Source: an uncultured Erythrobacteraceae bacterium
Lineage (GTDB): Bacteria; Pseudomonadota; Alphaproteobacteria; Sphingomonadales; Sphingomonadaceae
DNA: 64,000 nucleotides
Assembly: GCA_946482075.1 (NCBI GenBank)
Contig: CAMLQG010000005.1
Location: 5,556 to 69,555 of the forward strand
Reading direction: 5' to 3'
This document shows, one piece after another, positions 18,114-28,473 of this stretch. The position numbers were made by a program, and so were the translations under genes. Under the pieces are notes generated by a model. The model saw nothing but the letters and a program-made list of their open reading frames with translations, ran no database searches and was not told where the DNA came from. Position 1 is the stretch's first letter. Every line of letters starts with the position of its first letter.

Positions 18114-18256
18114 CCTGCAGGAACGAGGCCGGGCGGGCGCAGCGTCAGGCGGATCGCGCCACAGCAGCGACGAGTTGAGCGGTAAGCGGAACGCTCGATC
18201 CGGAATCCCGTTGAGCGAGGCGGGAGGGCATGAAAAGCAAAAGGAAGGATGCCCAA

Positions 18257-18676
18257 ATGCCCCGTTCTATCCTCTTCGGTGCCGTTGCCACCGCCTTGGT
18301 CGCCACGAGCGCCCCGCTGATGCCGGTCATGGCAGCAGACCCTTACGGCACCCCCTATTCCGCTGCCGCGCCCGACGATCGGGCAGCGATCACGGTCCTT
18401 GCGCCGCGCGTGCGCAGGGATCGCAGTTCCGGCCCGATCCCGACCGAGACGATATCGACCCAGGCCGTGGTCTATATCGACGATCTCGACCTGCGGACCG
18501 CTTCGGGTCGCGACGAGCTCGACATGCGCGTGAGGTCAGCCGCCAGGGAAGCCTGCGACTGGCTGGACGAAGTCTATCCGATGTCGGAACCCGTCGGTTC
18601 GAGCAGCTGCGAAAGCGACGCGATCAAGACTGCCCAGCGCCAGGTGGATGACGCGATCAACAGTTACGGGGGCTGA
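18257..18676 (+). CDS. UrcA-family exported protein
   Basis: Small periplasmic protein of the UrcA family, common in sphingomonads and of unknown function. The 139 residues begin with a signal peptide cleaved after VMA near residue 27. The family core is the pattern VVYIDDLDLRTASGRDELDMR followed by a VRSAAREACDW segment, with paired cysteines in ACDW and SSCESD. ATG 18257 is seven bases after AAGGAAGGA; an in-frame ATG at 18230 has poorer spacing. Confidence 0.82.
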   Translation: MPRSILFGAVATALVATSAPLMPVMAADPYGTPYSAAAPDDRAAITVLAPRVRRDRSSGPIPTETISTQAVVYIDDLDLRTASGRDELDMRVRSAAREACDWLDEVYPMSEPVGSSSCESDAIKTAQRQVDDAINSYGG

Positions 18677-18732
18677 TCGCTGAATGCGGTGGAAGGCGGC
18701 ATCCGTTGCCTTCCACCTTGCTCTGTCGCCCG

Positions 18733-18785
18733 ACCCTTCGACACCCCTGCGGCGTCGCTCAGGATAAACTGTCCTTCGGGCAGGC
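18733..18785. repeat. Degenerate inverted-repeat remnant
   Basis: Contains CCTTCGACA, GCTCAGGATAA and CCTTCGGGCAGG, which look like a decayed or variant copy of the dispersed repeat family. It lies between the UrcA gene and the lysozyme gene. Arms are no longer symmetric. Confidence 0.4.
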
Positions 18786-18890
18786 CGGATCTTTCCAGTT
18801 TTGACGTGTTCAGCGCAATTTTCCATTTTCCTACACATCCCTCTGTTCGATAAATGTTCCGCCTCACGCGAGTCGGCAGGGGGCATATCC

Positions 18891-19469
18891 ATGCAAAGAG
18901 ATGTGATTTTCACGGCGATCCGAAAGATCCTTGGCCGGGGCTTTCGACAGGCCGAAGTGACCGCGATCGACCGGGCGATCGACGCCGCGGTCGGCGAAGC
19001 AGCGAAGCCGCTGGCAGTCAGCGATGCCGGCCTCGTGCTCATCAAGCAATTCGAAGGCTGCGCGCGCTTGCGCCCCGATGGTTGCGTCGAAGCATACTCT
19101 GATCCCGGCACCGGCGGCGCGCCCTGGACGATCGGTTGGGGTGCGACGGGGGTAGGCGTCGGCCCCGGCACGATCTGGACGCGCGAACAATGCGATGTGC
19201 GGCTTGCGGAGGATATCCGGCGTTACGCGCATGACGTGGCTCTGGCGCTGGACGGCGCGCCCACGACGCAGGCGCAGTTCGATGCGCTGGTTTCGTTCCA
19301 CTACAACACCGGCGCGATCGCGCGCGCCACGCTGACCCGCAGGCATCGCGCCGGGGATCATGCAGGCGCGGCGGCGGAATTCGCCCGCTGGAACCGTGCC
19401 GGCGGGCGGGTAATGGCCGGGCTCGTACGGAGACGTGCGGCGGAAGCGAGGATGTATCGGGGGAAATAG
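18891..19469 (+). CDS. GH24 lysozyme (phage-endolysin type)
   Basis: Muramidase of the T4/lambdoid lysozyme family. The 192-residue protein has the catalytic Glu in IKQFEGCARL and the downstream Asp and Thr in YSDPGTGG and PWTIGWGATG, with about eight extra residues between Glu and Asp compared with T4 lysozyme. The C-terminal half keeps QFDALVSFHYNTGA and GLVRRRAAEARMY. No signal peptide is present, and about 40 helix-forming residues precede the domain. ATG 18891 follows AGGGGG. No holin or other phage gene is nearby, so it appears to be a solitary chromosomal gene. Confidence 0.88.
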   Translation: MQRDVIFTAIRKILGRGFRQAEVTAIDRAIDAAVGEAAKPLAVSDAGLVLIKQFEGCARLRPDGCVEAYSDPGTGGAPWTIGWGATGVGVGPGTIWTREQCDVRLAEDIRRYAHDVALALDGAPTTQAQFDALVSFHYNTGAIARATLTRRHRAGDHAGAAAEFARWNRAGGRVMAGLVRRRAAEARMYRGK

Positions 19470-19478
19470 ACCGCTCCC

Positions 19479-19560
19479 CTTCGTCCTGAGCCTGGCGAAG
19501 GACAGTCCTTCTTTTTCCGAGTCCCAAAAAGCGGTCCTTCGACAGGCTCAGGACGAACGG
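19479..19560. repeat. Dispersed inverted repeat (REPIN-like), copy 3
   Basis: Arms TTCGTCCTGAGCCTGGCGAA and GTCCTTCGACAGGCTCAGGA, ending CGAACGG. It lies between the convergent ends of the lysozyme gene and tamB. Confidence 0.85.
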
Positions 19561-19580
19561 ATATTCCTCGCTTTCGGCGC

Positions 19581-22500
19581 TCAATAATCCTTGCTGGCCT
19601 TCGCCACCACGCTTTCGCGCCCGATCGTGGAAACCGAGCCCAGCAGCGACAGCCAGCGCGTCACCCGGAATTCCAGCGAGGTGGCGCTGTAGCCTTTGCC
19701 GTCGGTGATAATCTCGGCATAGAAGCGCCGGCCGAAATTCTTGCCCGCCGCCACGGCCGTTCCGATGCCGAGCGCGGGGTCCGCATTGACGATGCGCAGC
19801 CGGTCCAGCCCAATGGCGCTGCGCAGCTTGTTGATAGGGTCCATTCCGCCCCCTCCGCGCAGGGAGGCGAGCGCGGAACCCAGCTGCAGCGCATCGGTGG
19901 CACTCAACTCGCTGATCGAGCCACCGAACAGCAGCCGGGCGAGGATTTCCTCTTCCGGCAGTGACGGGATCGAGCTGAAGCTGATCTCCGGCCTGGTTGC
20001 GCTTCCCTTCACCGCCACGCGCACGCTGAGATCGTCCACCGAGGTTTCGGCCAGGATATCGAGGCGCGGATCGACCGGGCCGTCCTGATCGAACGCGATA
20101 CGGCCGCGCGTCAGGTCGAAACGCGTGCCGGCGAATTCATACGATCCGCGCACCACTTCCGCATTGCCTCCAATCCGCGGATCGGAGGTCGTGCCGCGCA
20201 GCGCGATGCGCGCGCCCCATTCGCTGTCCAGCCCCATGCCGCGCACGAAGACGCGGCTGCTGCCATTGGCGTCGATCAGGAAGCGCCATGGGCTCGTTCG
20301 TGCCACGCGCGGCGCGATATCCGCCGGCAGATTGATCTCACGCGTGGGGATATTGGGCAGTTCGCGCGCCGCGGCGGCACTACCCAATTGCCAGTTCGCC
20401 TCGCGGATGCGCAGGCGGCCCGCAATGGTGCCCCCGAACCCGTCGGAGACTATGCGGATCGGGCCGGTCACCTTGGCCGCCATGTCGCGTCGCTGAAGCA
20501 GCTGGACATTGTTGGCCGCGATCCGGAGGTCGATCACCGGCCCGTGTTGGTCGAGCCCGGACAGGTCCACCATGCCGCTGCCGCTCACAGCCCCCCCATC
20601 CCCGTCATTCCCGGCAAAACGCGACAGGCGCAGGCGCGAGCCGGAGAATGTGCCGCGCGCCGACATCTGGCGGATATCGGTGCCGGTCAGCGCGCTTTGC
20701 AGGCGCAGCGCATCGCTTGCCAGCGAACCCCGCGCGACAGGCTGGTTCAACGTGCCGCGCACATCGGCAGCAATGCTGAGCGGGCCGGTCAGATCGAAGG
20801 CCTCGATCGCGGCGAGCCGCCACACGGCCTCGGCCGGACCATCGTAACGCAGCTGCGCGAAGAGATCGCCGGCGCTCAACCGTTCCATCAGGTCGCCCAT
20901 GCGCGGCAAGTTGACGATGCGTGCCTGAAGCCGGCCGCGCTGCGCACCCTCTTCCCTGATGACCGCGCGGGTCTCCAGCCGGTCGGTCCCAAGTTCGGCC
21001 ACCAGGAAAGCGTCCACCGGCTTCGAAGCGAGCACGAGGCCGGAGCGCGTCAGGCCGCGCATCTCGACCTTGGCGGAACCGGTCGGCAGGCCGCCCGGCA
21101 CGGCGCGATATTCGATGATGCCGGACATCAGGCCACCCAGTCCCATATCCTCCTTCACGATGTCGATCAGCGAGAGCGGCATCTTGGACAGATGGACTTT
21201 CAGTTCCGTCGTCCCGCCGCCGAACCGGCCCTGCCCGATGACAATCCCTTGCGAGAACGAGACCTGCGTGGGCGCGAGCACCCAGCCGCCATCCCCGCGC
21301 GTCAGCACGGCGCGGCGCGGCATGGAGATTTGCTGACCGGCATAGCTGCCGCGCGCCGCGAGGGTAACGCGTTCGGGTGCGAAGGCGCTTTGCAATTGCA
21401 TGCGGAAGCGGCTGCCGCGCCGGCCCGCGAGCGACGCGGTGACGCTGCCGCTGCCGTTGACGACATTGGCATTCGCCACGAGCCGACCGACGAAGAGCTG
21501 GCCCTTGCCGATACCTTCCGCGCTGACCGATCCGGTGATCTCGGTCCGCTTGCCGCCGATCACGCCAGTCGCATCGATCTTGGCGAGGCCGATGCGCAAC
21601 GGGTTCGAGCCGCCGAAGCGCGCATCCTTGGCGTTGAGCGCGACGTCGATCCCCTGCCCGCCATTGCGGGGTGCAAGGCCGATCGTGCCGTCAAGCCCGC
21701 CGCCGGCGAAAGTCAGCGTACCTGCCGCTGCGCCATCGCCGAGCGTGAGATCGCCCGAGACGTTGGTTTGCGACAGTGTCATCCGTTCGATACCGATCTG
21801 CGTCGGCCCGCGCGGGCGCATGAAGAGGTTGAGCACGCCGTCGAACGGGCCCAGCATCGATCCGCCCGCCGTCTCGATCCGGAACCCGTCGGGGATCGGA
21901 GCCAGCGCCACACGCACATCGGCAAGGCCTGCGGCCGGATAGGGATCGGCGAAGACCAGTTCGGCCCGCGGCCCGTCACCTGCGATCGCGGCGTTCACCG
22001 TGAAGGGCCCATAGTCGGAATGCCGTCCATGTCCGACCAGGGAGGTCCGGCCATCCGCCACCCGCCCGTCAAGGAACAGTGCGAGCTTGCTGGCGTTCAG
22101 CGAAACTTTCTGGAACAGCAAGGGCTGCCCCCCGCCCATCACCAGCCCACCCTGAAAACGAATGCCGGTGCCGGCGACGGCGGTCAGCGTATCGTTGGTG
22201 ACGCGCGGCATGCGCCCGGTCATGTCGGCGCGCAGGCTCCAGGGCACCTTGCCGGCCATTTTGAACAAGATTCTCGCGTCCGCATTGACCATGCCCAGAT
22301 TTTCCAGCGCTACACCGCGTGCAGCGACCGGACCGGCCAGCGCATAGGCGCTTCTCGCAGTATCCCCGCGAAGGCTGAAACGGGCTGAAAGACCCTGGAA
22401 ATCGATACGAAGATTGTCGCCGGCAAGCTGGTTCCCGTCCAGCACGATCTTCCCCGTGCCGCGTCCGCGCACCAGGCGGGGGTCCATCGCGGCGAGGCCT

Positions 22501-23762
22501 GTCTGTATCCTCGCCACCGCGATTCCGAGCGGAAGGCTCCAGACTTTCTCCTCGCGCCGGATCGTGCCTTTCTGGGTGAAGCCGATCAGCTTGGTGCCGG
22601 CATCCAGCTCGGCGATGGCAAGCGTGTGTTCGATCGCGAGGTCGCGGAACGGGCCGTCGAGCGTGGCATCGAGCGTCGCCCCGCGCAGCTTGATGCCCGA
22701 TGCGGCGAGCTGGCCTTTCGTCCGCGCGGTCACCACCAGATCGTCGAACGCGTTGGCGTCGAGATCGACCGCACCCAGGGCCTTGAAACCGAGGGACTGC
22801 GCTTCCATGCGGAACACGCCGTCCAGCACGCTCTTGTCGAGCTTGGCCGACGCACCGATGGACACCGCCTTGCCGAGCAGCTTCGCCGGCTCCCCGGTGA
22901 CGAACTGCGCCGGATAGGCCTGGCCCAGAATACCATAGCGCCCGTTCTTGTTGGTCAGCCGCAAGGCCAGCGCCCTCTCGCCCGCCTGCTCGGCCAGCAG
23001 CGCGCCTTTCCATTCGCTGCGCTTGCCATCGCCCTTGATACGGATGCGCTGGTCCTTCGTGGCACCGGTGAAGCTTGCCAGCAGGCCGCCCGCCGGCGCG
23101 CGGTAGTCGAGATCCACATCGAAGCGATCGGCCGAAATGTCGGAATCGAGCAGCGCGGAAAGCTTGTCCTGCCCGCCCAGTTGGCCGTCGAGCTTCAGAT
23201 AGGCGCTGTCATCGGTCTTCTTGCCGCGCGCATCCAACTGCACCCGGCGAGCATCGCCCGCGATCCCCTTGGCGACGGTGAAATCGAGCAGCCGCAGCCG
23301 GCCGACATGAATGTCGAATTCCGGCAGGATCGGTGCATCGGGGTCGGTGACGATGAGATCCGGCGCGCGCAATAGCGTACCGCGCCGGGCGATGAGCTGG
23401 CGGATGTCCAGCCCGCGCGCGAACCAGTTGAACGGCCGCCAGTCGAGCGAAGTGCGCGGAACGCGCAGGAACACCCCCTTGGGATCGGACAGGACCAGAT
23501 CGCGAATATAGAGCTGGCCGTAGAGCGACCCCTCGATCCGCCCGATCCTGATCTTCAGGCCGTTTTCGGGCTGCAATCGCTGGATCTGGTCGACCACGAA
23601 GCGATGGCCGATCGGGCTGTTGAGCACGGTGAGCGCGATCACCACCATGATCAGGAGCAGCGCACCTCCTCGGATCGCCCAACCGAGCGCGCGGCGGGCG
23701 ATCCCCACCCGCTTCGCGGGCGGCTCGGCCGCCGGTGTCCGGGGCTCGCTTTCCTCCGCCAT
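19581..23762 (-). CDS. tamB: Translocation and assembly module protein TamB
   Basis: Very large inner-membrane-anchored protein (1393 residues) that spans the periplasm and works with TamA in outer-membrane assembly and lipid transport. One membrane anchor lies near residues 28-48 after a Pro/Glu-rich start. Most of the rest is a repetitive beta-rich region, and the C-terminal DUF490 domain is recognisable (RGSYEFAGTRFDLTRGRI, then LPEEEILARLLFGGS). Its ATG overlaps the TGA of tamA by four bases, so the pair is translationally coupled. Confidence 0.93.
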   Translation of the reverse strand: MAEESEPRTPAAEPPAKRVGIARRALGWAIRGGALLLIMVVIALTVLNSPIGHRFVVDQIQRLQPENGLKIRIGRIEGSLYGQLYIRDLVLSDPKGVFLRVPRTSLDWRPFNWFARGLDIRQLIARRGTLLRAPDLIVTDPDAPILPEFDIHVGRLRLLDFTVAKGIAGDARRVQLDARGKKTDDSAYLKLDGQLGGQDKLSALLDSDISADRFDVDLDYRAPAGGLLASFTGATKDQRIRIKGDGKRSEWKGALLAEQAGERALALRLTNKNGRYGILGQAYPAQFVTGEPAKLLGKAVSIGASAKLDKSVLDGVFRMEAQSLGFKALGAVDLDANAFDDLVVTARTKGQLAASGIKLRGATLDATLDGPFRDLAIEHTLAIAELDAGTKLIGFTQKGTIRREEKVWSLPLGIAVARIQTGLAAMDPRLVRGRGTGKIVLDGNQLAGDNLRIDFQGLSARFSLRGDTARSAYALAGPVAARGVALENLGMVNADARILFKMAGKVPWSLRADMTGRMPRVTNDTLTAVAGTGIRFQGGLVMGGGQPLLFQKVSLNASKLALFLDGRVADGRTSLVGHGRHSDYGPFTVNAAIAGDGPRAELVFADPYPAAGLADVRVALAPIPDGFRIETAGGSMLGPFDGVLNLFMRPRGPTQIGIERMTLSQTNVSGDLTLGDGAAAGTLTFAGGGLDGTIGLAPRNGGQGIDVALNAKDARFGGSNPLRIGLAKIDATGVIGGKRTEITGSVSAEGIGKGQLFVGRLVANANVVNGSGSVTASLAGRRGSRFRMQLQSAFAPERVTLAARGSYAGQQISMPRRAVLTRGDGGWVLAPTQVSFSQGIVIGQGRFGGGTTELKVHLSKMPLSLIDIVKEDMGLGGLMSGIIEYRAVPGGLPTGSAKVEMRGLTRSGLVLASKPVDAFLVAELGTDRLETRAVIREEGAQRGRLQARIVNLPRMGDLMERLSAGDLFAQLRYDGPAEAVWRLAAIEAFDLTGPLSIAADVRGTLNQPVARGSLASDALRLQSALTGTDIRQMSARGTFSGSRLRLSRFAGNDGDGGAVSGSGMVDLSGLDQHGPVIDLRIAANNVQLLQRRDMAAKVTGPIRIVSDGFGGTIAGRLRIREANWQLGSAAAARELPNIPTREINLPADIAPRVARTSPWRFLIDANGSSRVFVRGMGLDSEWGARIALRGTTSDPRIGGNAEVVRGSYEFAGTRFDLTRGRIAFDQDGPVDPRLDILAETSVDDLSVRVAVKGSATRPEISFSSIPSLPEEEILARLLFGGSISELSATDALQLGSALASLRGGGGMDPINKLRSAIGLDRLRIVNADPALGIGTAVAAGKNFGRRFYAEIITDGKGYSATSLEFRVTRWLSLLGSVSTIGRESVVAKASKDY

Positions 23763-25963
23763 CAGAAGGCCTGCCCCAGACCAACATAGACGCCGATGAT
23801 GCCGTCACCCTTGCGCCGGTTGAGCGGCGTGCCGACATCCACGCGGATGGGGCCGAAGCTCGTCTTGTAGCGCACGCCGATGCCTGCCCCGAAGCGCAGG
23901 TCGCTGAAGCCCGGCGTACTGTCCCCGTCCACGGACCCCGCATCGAGGAACGGCACTACCTGCAACGCCCCGCCGAACATGCCGGTATTCACGCGCGCCT
24001 CGAGCGAGAATTCCACCAGCGAACGGCCGCCCTTGGGTTCGCCCACATCATTCAAGGGTCCGATCTTCTGGTAGCCATAGCCGCGCACCGAGCCGCCGCC
24101 GCCCGAATACATCCGGCGCGACGGCGCGATATTGTCGATCTGGGTGCCGATGATGCTGCCCACCCGCGCGCGGCCGGCGAGCACGATCTTGTCGCTCATC
24201 TTCTGGTAGGCGCTCAAATCGACCTGGCTGCGCAGATAGGTCGATTTCGAGCCGTCGCTCCAGGAAATTTCCGGCGAAAGCCGCCCGCCGATGCGGAAGC
24301 CCCTGGTGGGATCGAGCAGATCGTCGCTGGTGTCGATCTGTGCCTGCAGCGGCACGGCCGCGATCCAGTAGAGATCTCGCGGATTAGCCGCGACCTTGAG
24401 ATTGCCCTCGCGCTCGTCAGTCGCGACGAGTTCGAGCCCGAAGCGCCAGGTGAAGGGCTTCTGGTAGAAGATCGTGCTGGTCTTCTCGAAAGTGGCGATG
24501 AAGGAGGCGGTGCGCGCTTCATAAGCGTCGCGGTCCACCGTGGTGGCATAGGCATCGAGCGTCAGCACCCTATCGCGGCCCAGCCAGTTATTGCGGCGAA
24601 ACGTCACGCCCACCAGCTGTTCCTTCGTGCCGGCGATCCCCCGCACGCGCAGCGCGCCTTCGGGCGGAAAGAAATTGCGATGCTCCCAGCTCGCTTCCAC
24701 CCGCACACCTTCGCCCGTGCCATAGCCGATCGCGCCAGCGACCGTGCGCTGCGGCGCCTTGGTGATATCGATGTCCATATCCACTTCGCCCGGCTCGGTG
24801 GGCGTCGGCTCACGCATTTTGCGCGGAGTGATCGTCAGCGTGGAGACGAGCCCGGTGGCGAGGATCGCCCGTCGCAAATCCATCTCCAGACTGCGCTTGT
24901 ACGTGTCACCCGGATCGAACCGCGCGATGCGCGCGAGATGCTTCGAGGACAGGAAACGCGGATTCTTGCTGATGACCTTGCCGAAATTATACTTGCCGGC
25001 CGGCTTCACCATCATCGTCAGATCGCCTTCGCGCCGGGCATGGTCGATCAGCAGGCTCGGGTCCTCGATACTGGCGAAGGGATAGCCGGTTTCGCCCAGC
25101 GCTGTGTCGAGATCGTAGCGTTCGGACACGATCTTGTCCGCCAGCACCGGATCGTTCGGCCAGACCTCGAAAGCCTTGCGCAGCGTTTCGGCGTCCGGCG
25201 CGGTGGTCAGCAGACCGAGATCGATTTCGCCGAAATGATATTGCGGCCCGGGGATGATGTCGAAGCGGACCCGCGGGTTCTCGCTCGACTGCTGCCCTTC
25301 CTGGCCATCGGCCGCCGCATCCGGCGTACGGACGCTGCGGATCACCTGGCCGTCATAATATCCGTAATTGCGCAGCAGGCTTTCCAGCAATTCCTCGTCC
25401 GCCCGCGCGCGCACCGCGATCTGCGCGATATTCCCGCCATCGTCGGAAAGGTCCTCGATCGTGGACAGCTCGTCGAACCGATCGGCGAATTCCTCGCGCT
25501 CGGGCATTTCCCTGATATCGGCCGGGAAGACCAGCGTCACGCGCGAGGACACTCGCACCCGGTCGACATCGCGCGGGGTGCGCCGCCCGCCGAGCGGGTC
25601 CTCCGCGAACTGGATATCCGTTTCCGGCGTCAACGGAGCGAGTTCGGGAACGTCCGTCTCGTCCGGCCAGGGGACCGACATGTCCGGAAGGTCGGCCAGC
25701 GGCGACTGCGCCTCGATCGAGGCTTCTTCCGCCGACGCGCTGTCGGGATTGCTCTCGTTTGCCCAGGTTTCCGGATTGCTGATCGCGGAATCCGGGATCA
25801 GGTCCTCGAGCTCCGGCGACGTCGCGGTGGGCTGGGCCATGGCGGCGACATCGGCGAGGCCGAACATCAGCAGCGACAGCGCGCCCGCAAGTGGCCGGCT
25901 CAGATCAATTCTGAAACTGGTACTGGCCCTGCCCGCCCGGAACGCCGTCCTTGCCGCTGCCAT
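23762..25963 (-). CDS. tamA: Outer membrane assembly protein TamA (Omp85 family)
   Basis: Outer-membrane beta-barrel with N-terminal POTRA domains (about residues 165-390) and a C-terminal bacterial surface antigen barrel ending in Phe, as barrel proteins do. It acts with the coupled tamB gene. A Sec signal peptide ends near residue 44 (VAAMA). The start is uncertain: ATG 25961-25963 gives 733 residues and overlaps the end of the upstream bpt gene by 59 bases without a clear ribosome site; a shorter start nearer residue 25-35 would fit the signal peptide better, but I see no standard codon there with good spacing. Confidence 0.9.
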   Translation of the reverse strand: MAAARTAFRAGRASTSFRIDLSRPLAGALSLLMFGLADVAAMAQPTATSPELEDLIPDSAISNPETWANESNPDSASAEEASIEAQSPLADLPDMSVPWPDETDVPELAPLTPETDIQFAEDPLGGRRTPRDVDRVRVSSRVTLVFPADIREMPEREEFADRFDELSTIEDLSDDGGNIAQIAVRARADEELLESLLRNYGYYDGQVIRSVRTPDAAADGQEGQQSSENPRVRFDIIPGPQYHFGEIDLGLLTTAPDAETLRKAFEVWPNDPVLADKIVSERYDLDTALGETGYPFASIEDPSLLIDHARREGDLTMMVKPAGKYNFGKVISKNPRFLSSKHLARIARFDPGDTYKRSLEMDLRRAILATGLVSTLTITPRKMREPTPTEPGEVDMDIDITKAPQRTVAGAIGYGTGEGVRVEASWEHRNFFPPEGALRVRGIAGTKEQLVGVTFRRNNWLGRDRVLTLDAYATTVDRDAYEARTASFIATFEKTSTIFYQKPFTWRFGLELVATDEREGNLKVAANPRDLYWIAAVPLQAQIDTSDDLLDPTRGFRIGGRLSPEISWSDGSKSTYLRSQVDLSAYQKMSDKIVLAGRARVGSIIGTQIDNIAPSRRMYSGGGGSVRGYGYQKIGPLNDVGEPKGGRSLVEFSLEARVNTGMFGGALQVVPFLDAGSVDGDSTPGFSDLRFGAGIGVRYKTSFGPIRVDVGTPLNRRKGDGIIGVYVGLGQAF

Positions 25964-26759
25964 CCAGTGGCTGACGGCGGGCGCCGCTTTTCGCGACGGA
26001 CGCGGCGATGAGACGATCCTGCTCTTCGATCGGCATGCGTTCCCAGCCTTCCGCTCCGAGCCGTTCGAGCGGCCGATAGCGGACCTTGTATTGCATGCGG
26101 GCCGATCCATCGACCCAGTAACCGAGATAGACAAAGGGCAAACCCGCTTCCGCAGCCCGGCGAATGTGGTCGAGAATGATGTAATTGCCAAGGCCGGTCC
26201 GCGTCTCATGTTGCGGGTCGTAGAAGCTGTAGATCATCGACAACCCATCCCCCTGCCGGTCGGTGAGACACGCGCCGACAAGGCGGCCGGGCTCATCGCC
26301 TTTAGAAGGCTCCCTATACTCCGTCACAAAGCTTGTGACGGGCGTATGTTCCACCATGTCGGCAAAATCGATTTCATCCATCGAAGCCATGCCGCCGCCG
26401 GGATGCCGGGCGCCGAGATAGAGCTGGAGCAATTCGAACTGCTCGCTGGTGGCCCAGGGGCGGCATTCCGTGACAACCAGGTCGGAATTTCGCTTCATGT
26501 TACGGCGCTGGGTGGAGGACGGCGCGAACTCATCCGCGACGACGCGGACCGACACGCAAGCGCGGCAATCCATGCAGCTGGGACGATAGGCGACCGTCTG
26601 GCTGCGGCGGAAACCGATCCGGCCCAGCGCGTCGTTCAGCGCATCGGCCTGCTGGCCCTTGAGCTCGGTGAAGACCTTCCGTTCCAGCCGGCCCGGCAGA
26701 TAGGGGCACGGCGCAGGGCTGGTCACATAGAAGCGAGGAAAGCGAACGGGCGCTGTCAC
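25905..26759 (-). CDS. bpt: Aspartate/glutamate leucyl-tRNA-protein transferase
   Basis: N-end-rule enzyme that adds leucine to proteins with N-terminal Asp or Glu, marking them for ClpAP. The 284-residue protein has the N-terminal Cys cluster [15 protein letters not shown] and the C-terminal Ate domain with [20 protein letters not shown] and [17 protein letters not shown]. The start is GTG 26759, with AAGG shortly upstream. Its 3' end overlaps the chosen tamA start. Confidence 0.92.
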   Translation of the reverse strand: MTAPVRFPRFYVTSPAPCPYLPGRLERKVFTELKGQQADALNDALGRIGFRRSQTVAYRPSCMDCRACVSVRVVADEFAPSSTQRRNMKRNSDLVVTECRPWATSEQFELLQLYLGARHPGGGMASMDEIDFADMVEHTPVTSFVTEYREPSKGDEPGRLVGACLTDRQGDGLSMIYSFYDPQHETRTGLGNYIILDHIRRAAEAGLPFVYLGYWVDGSARMQYKVRYRPLERLGAEGWERMPIEEQDRLIAASVAKSGARRQPLDGSGKDGVPGGQGQYQFQN

Positions 26760-26942
26760 AGCCTTGCGGAACCCTCTTCAAAAGTCTCGTTGACATCCAT
26801 TTGAGAGGACTATGCCCGCATGCGGGATTTGGTGAAAGAGCCTTAACCATGAATCAGCGTTGAGGCCGTTAATTTTTGCACGATTGCGGGTTGCCGCCCG
26901 GCGGACGTGCGAAAGCAGGACAATCGGGTCGGAAGAGTTAAC

Positions 26943-28196
26943 TCAGTCCAGCTCCACCTGGCTGACAGTATAGCCCTTGGCCCGCAGGGCATGGATCAGC
27001 GCGTTCAACTGCTCGCTATCGCGCGCTTCACACTCGATATCGGTGACAAGCCCCTTGGCCGGCAGGTTGGTGAAGATCCGCTGATGCGAGATTTCCAGTA
27101 TGTTGACGTTATGCACGTTGAATTCATGCATCGCGCGATAGAGCGAGCCCGGCCGGTCCTGCAGGAAGATACGCAGCCGAGCCATGCGGCCCTGGCGCGC
27201 GAGATCGCGCAGCAGCACATTCGCCAGCAGGCGCGTGTCGATATTGCCGCCCGACAGCACGATGCCGACATTGCGCCCGGCGAACATCTCGCGATTGTTC
27301 ATCACCGCGGCAAGGCCTGCGGCGCCGGCGCCTTCGACCACCGTCTTCTCGATTTGCAACAACAGGGCGAGCGCAGTTTCCAGCGCGGCTTCATCGACCA
27401 GCACGAAATCATCGAGCACTTCGGCCAGCACGCGCGAGGTGTATTCGCCCGGCTCGAACACGGCGATGCCTTCGGCAAGCGTATCGCCGCCACAAGGCAG
27501 CGTCGTGCCCTTGAGGCGGTTGTACATTGACGGAAACAGTTCCGCTTCCACGCCGATCAGGCGGATGTCAGGCTTGAGGCCACGTGCCGCCGCCGCCATG
27601 CCGGTCGCCAGGCCGCCACCGCCCACCGGGATCGCCAGCGTGTCGATCTGGGGAGCGTCCTCCAGCATTTCGAGCGCGACTGTGCCCTGCCCCGCCGCCA
27701 CCACCGGATCGTCGAACGGATGAACGAACGTCAGCCCCAGCTGCTTTTCCAGATTGCGCGCATGGGCATAGGCCTGGTCGAAATTCTCGCCTTCCAGCAC
27801 GACGTTGCCGCCCACGCTTTCGGTCTGCATGATCTTCACATGCGGCGTGGTGCGCGGCATCACGATGGTGACGGGAACGCCCAGGCGCGTGCCGTGATAG
27901 CTCAGCCCCTGCGAATGGTTACCGGCCGAAGCCGCGATCACGCCGCGCTTGCGCTGGACTTCGTCCATCATCAGCAGCGCGTTGAGCGCGCCGCGTTCCT
28001 TGTAGGCGGCAGTGAATTGCTGATTCTCGAACTTCAGCCAGATATTGGCGCCGGTAATGGCGGACAGCGTCTTGCTGTACATGGTCGGCGTGCGCACGAT
28101 CGCGTCGGCGATCCGCGCCTGGGCGGCTCGCACGTCGTCGAGCGTGAGGCCGGGAGTACCGGCGGCGTCCTGTTCAAGAGCAGTCACATTCGTCAT
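26943..28196 (-). CDS. ilvA: Threonine ammonia-lyase with ACT domain
   Basis: PLP enzyme that deaminates threonine to 2-oxobutyrate, the first step toward isoleucine. The cofactor Lys66 lies in YKERGA, the phosphate-binding loop is PVGGGGLATG, and SAGNHSQG is present. The last 80 residues form one ACT-like domain (RIFLQDRPGSLYRAMHEFN), as in the 400-residue TdcB/IlvA form rather than the 510-residue two-ACT form. The start is ATG 28194-28196; an inverted repeat lies upstream. It is divergent from the dehydrogenase gene. Confidence 0.93.
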   Translation of the reverse strand: MTNVTALEQDAAGTPGLTLDDVRAAQARIADAIVRTPTMYSKTLSAITGANIWLKFENQQFTAAYKERGALNALLMMDEVQRKRGVIAASAGNHSQGLSYHGTRLGVPVTIVMPRTTPHVKIMQTESVGGNVVLEGENFDQAYAHARNLEKQLGLTFVHPFDDPVVAAGQGTVALEMLEDAPQIDTLAIPVGGGGLATGMAAAARGLKPDIRLIGVEAELFPSMYNRLKGTTLPCGGDTLAEGIAVFEPGEYTSRVLAEVLDDFVLVDEAALETALALLLQIEKTVVEGAGAAGLAAVMNNREMFAGRNVGIVLSGGNIDTRLLANVLLRDLARQGRMARLRIFLQDRPGSLYRAMHEFNVHNVNILEISHQRIFTNLPAKGLVTDIECEARDSEQLNALIHALRAKGYTVSQVELD

Positions 28197-28283
28197 GCCG
28201 CGCGCCCTAACGGAAAATGGACGAAATGGGAAACAGGCAATGCGAGGCCTCCTGTCATCTCCGCGCGAGAAGAATACCGAAAC

Positions 28284-28375
28284 CCGTTCGTCCTGAGCTT
28301 GTCGAAGGACCGTTTTTCTTCTTCTGACGGTGTTGAAAGGGAAAGGCTGTCCTTCGACAAGCTCAGGACGAGCGG
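28284..28375. repeat. Dispersed inverted repeat (REPIN-like), copy 4
   Basis: Arms CCGTTCGTCCTGAGCTTGTC and GTCCTTCGACAAGCTCAGGA with a short diverged centre. This copy lies between two divergent genes (ilvA and the dehydrogenase), inside their shared promoter region. Confidence 0.88.
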
Positions 28376-28473
28376 AGGCTGGGTAATTCCAAGCAAGCTC
28401 ATCATGCTCCGAGGCTTGGCGGATGCGAACCTCCCATTTGCTTTGCGCGCAAACCCGTTCCATGAGCCGCATC

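Noticed and set aside
18891..19560. Prophage remnant around the lysozyme gene
   Set aside because: No integrase, holin, structural or attachment-site sequence is visible; neighbours are housekeeping genes.
20388..22388. Long plus-strand frame antisense to tamB
   Set aside because: Low-complexity Arg/Ala composition, no ribosome site, and lies wholly inside tamB.
23735..26011. Long plus-strand frame antisense to tamA
   Set aside because: Same pattern of antisense openness; no domain recognised.
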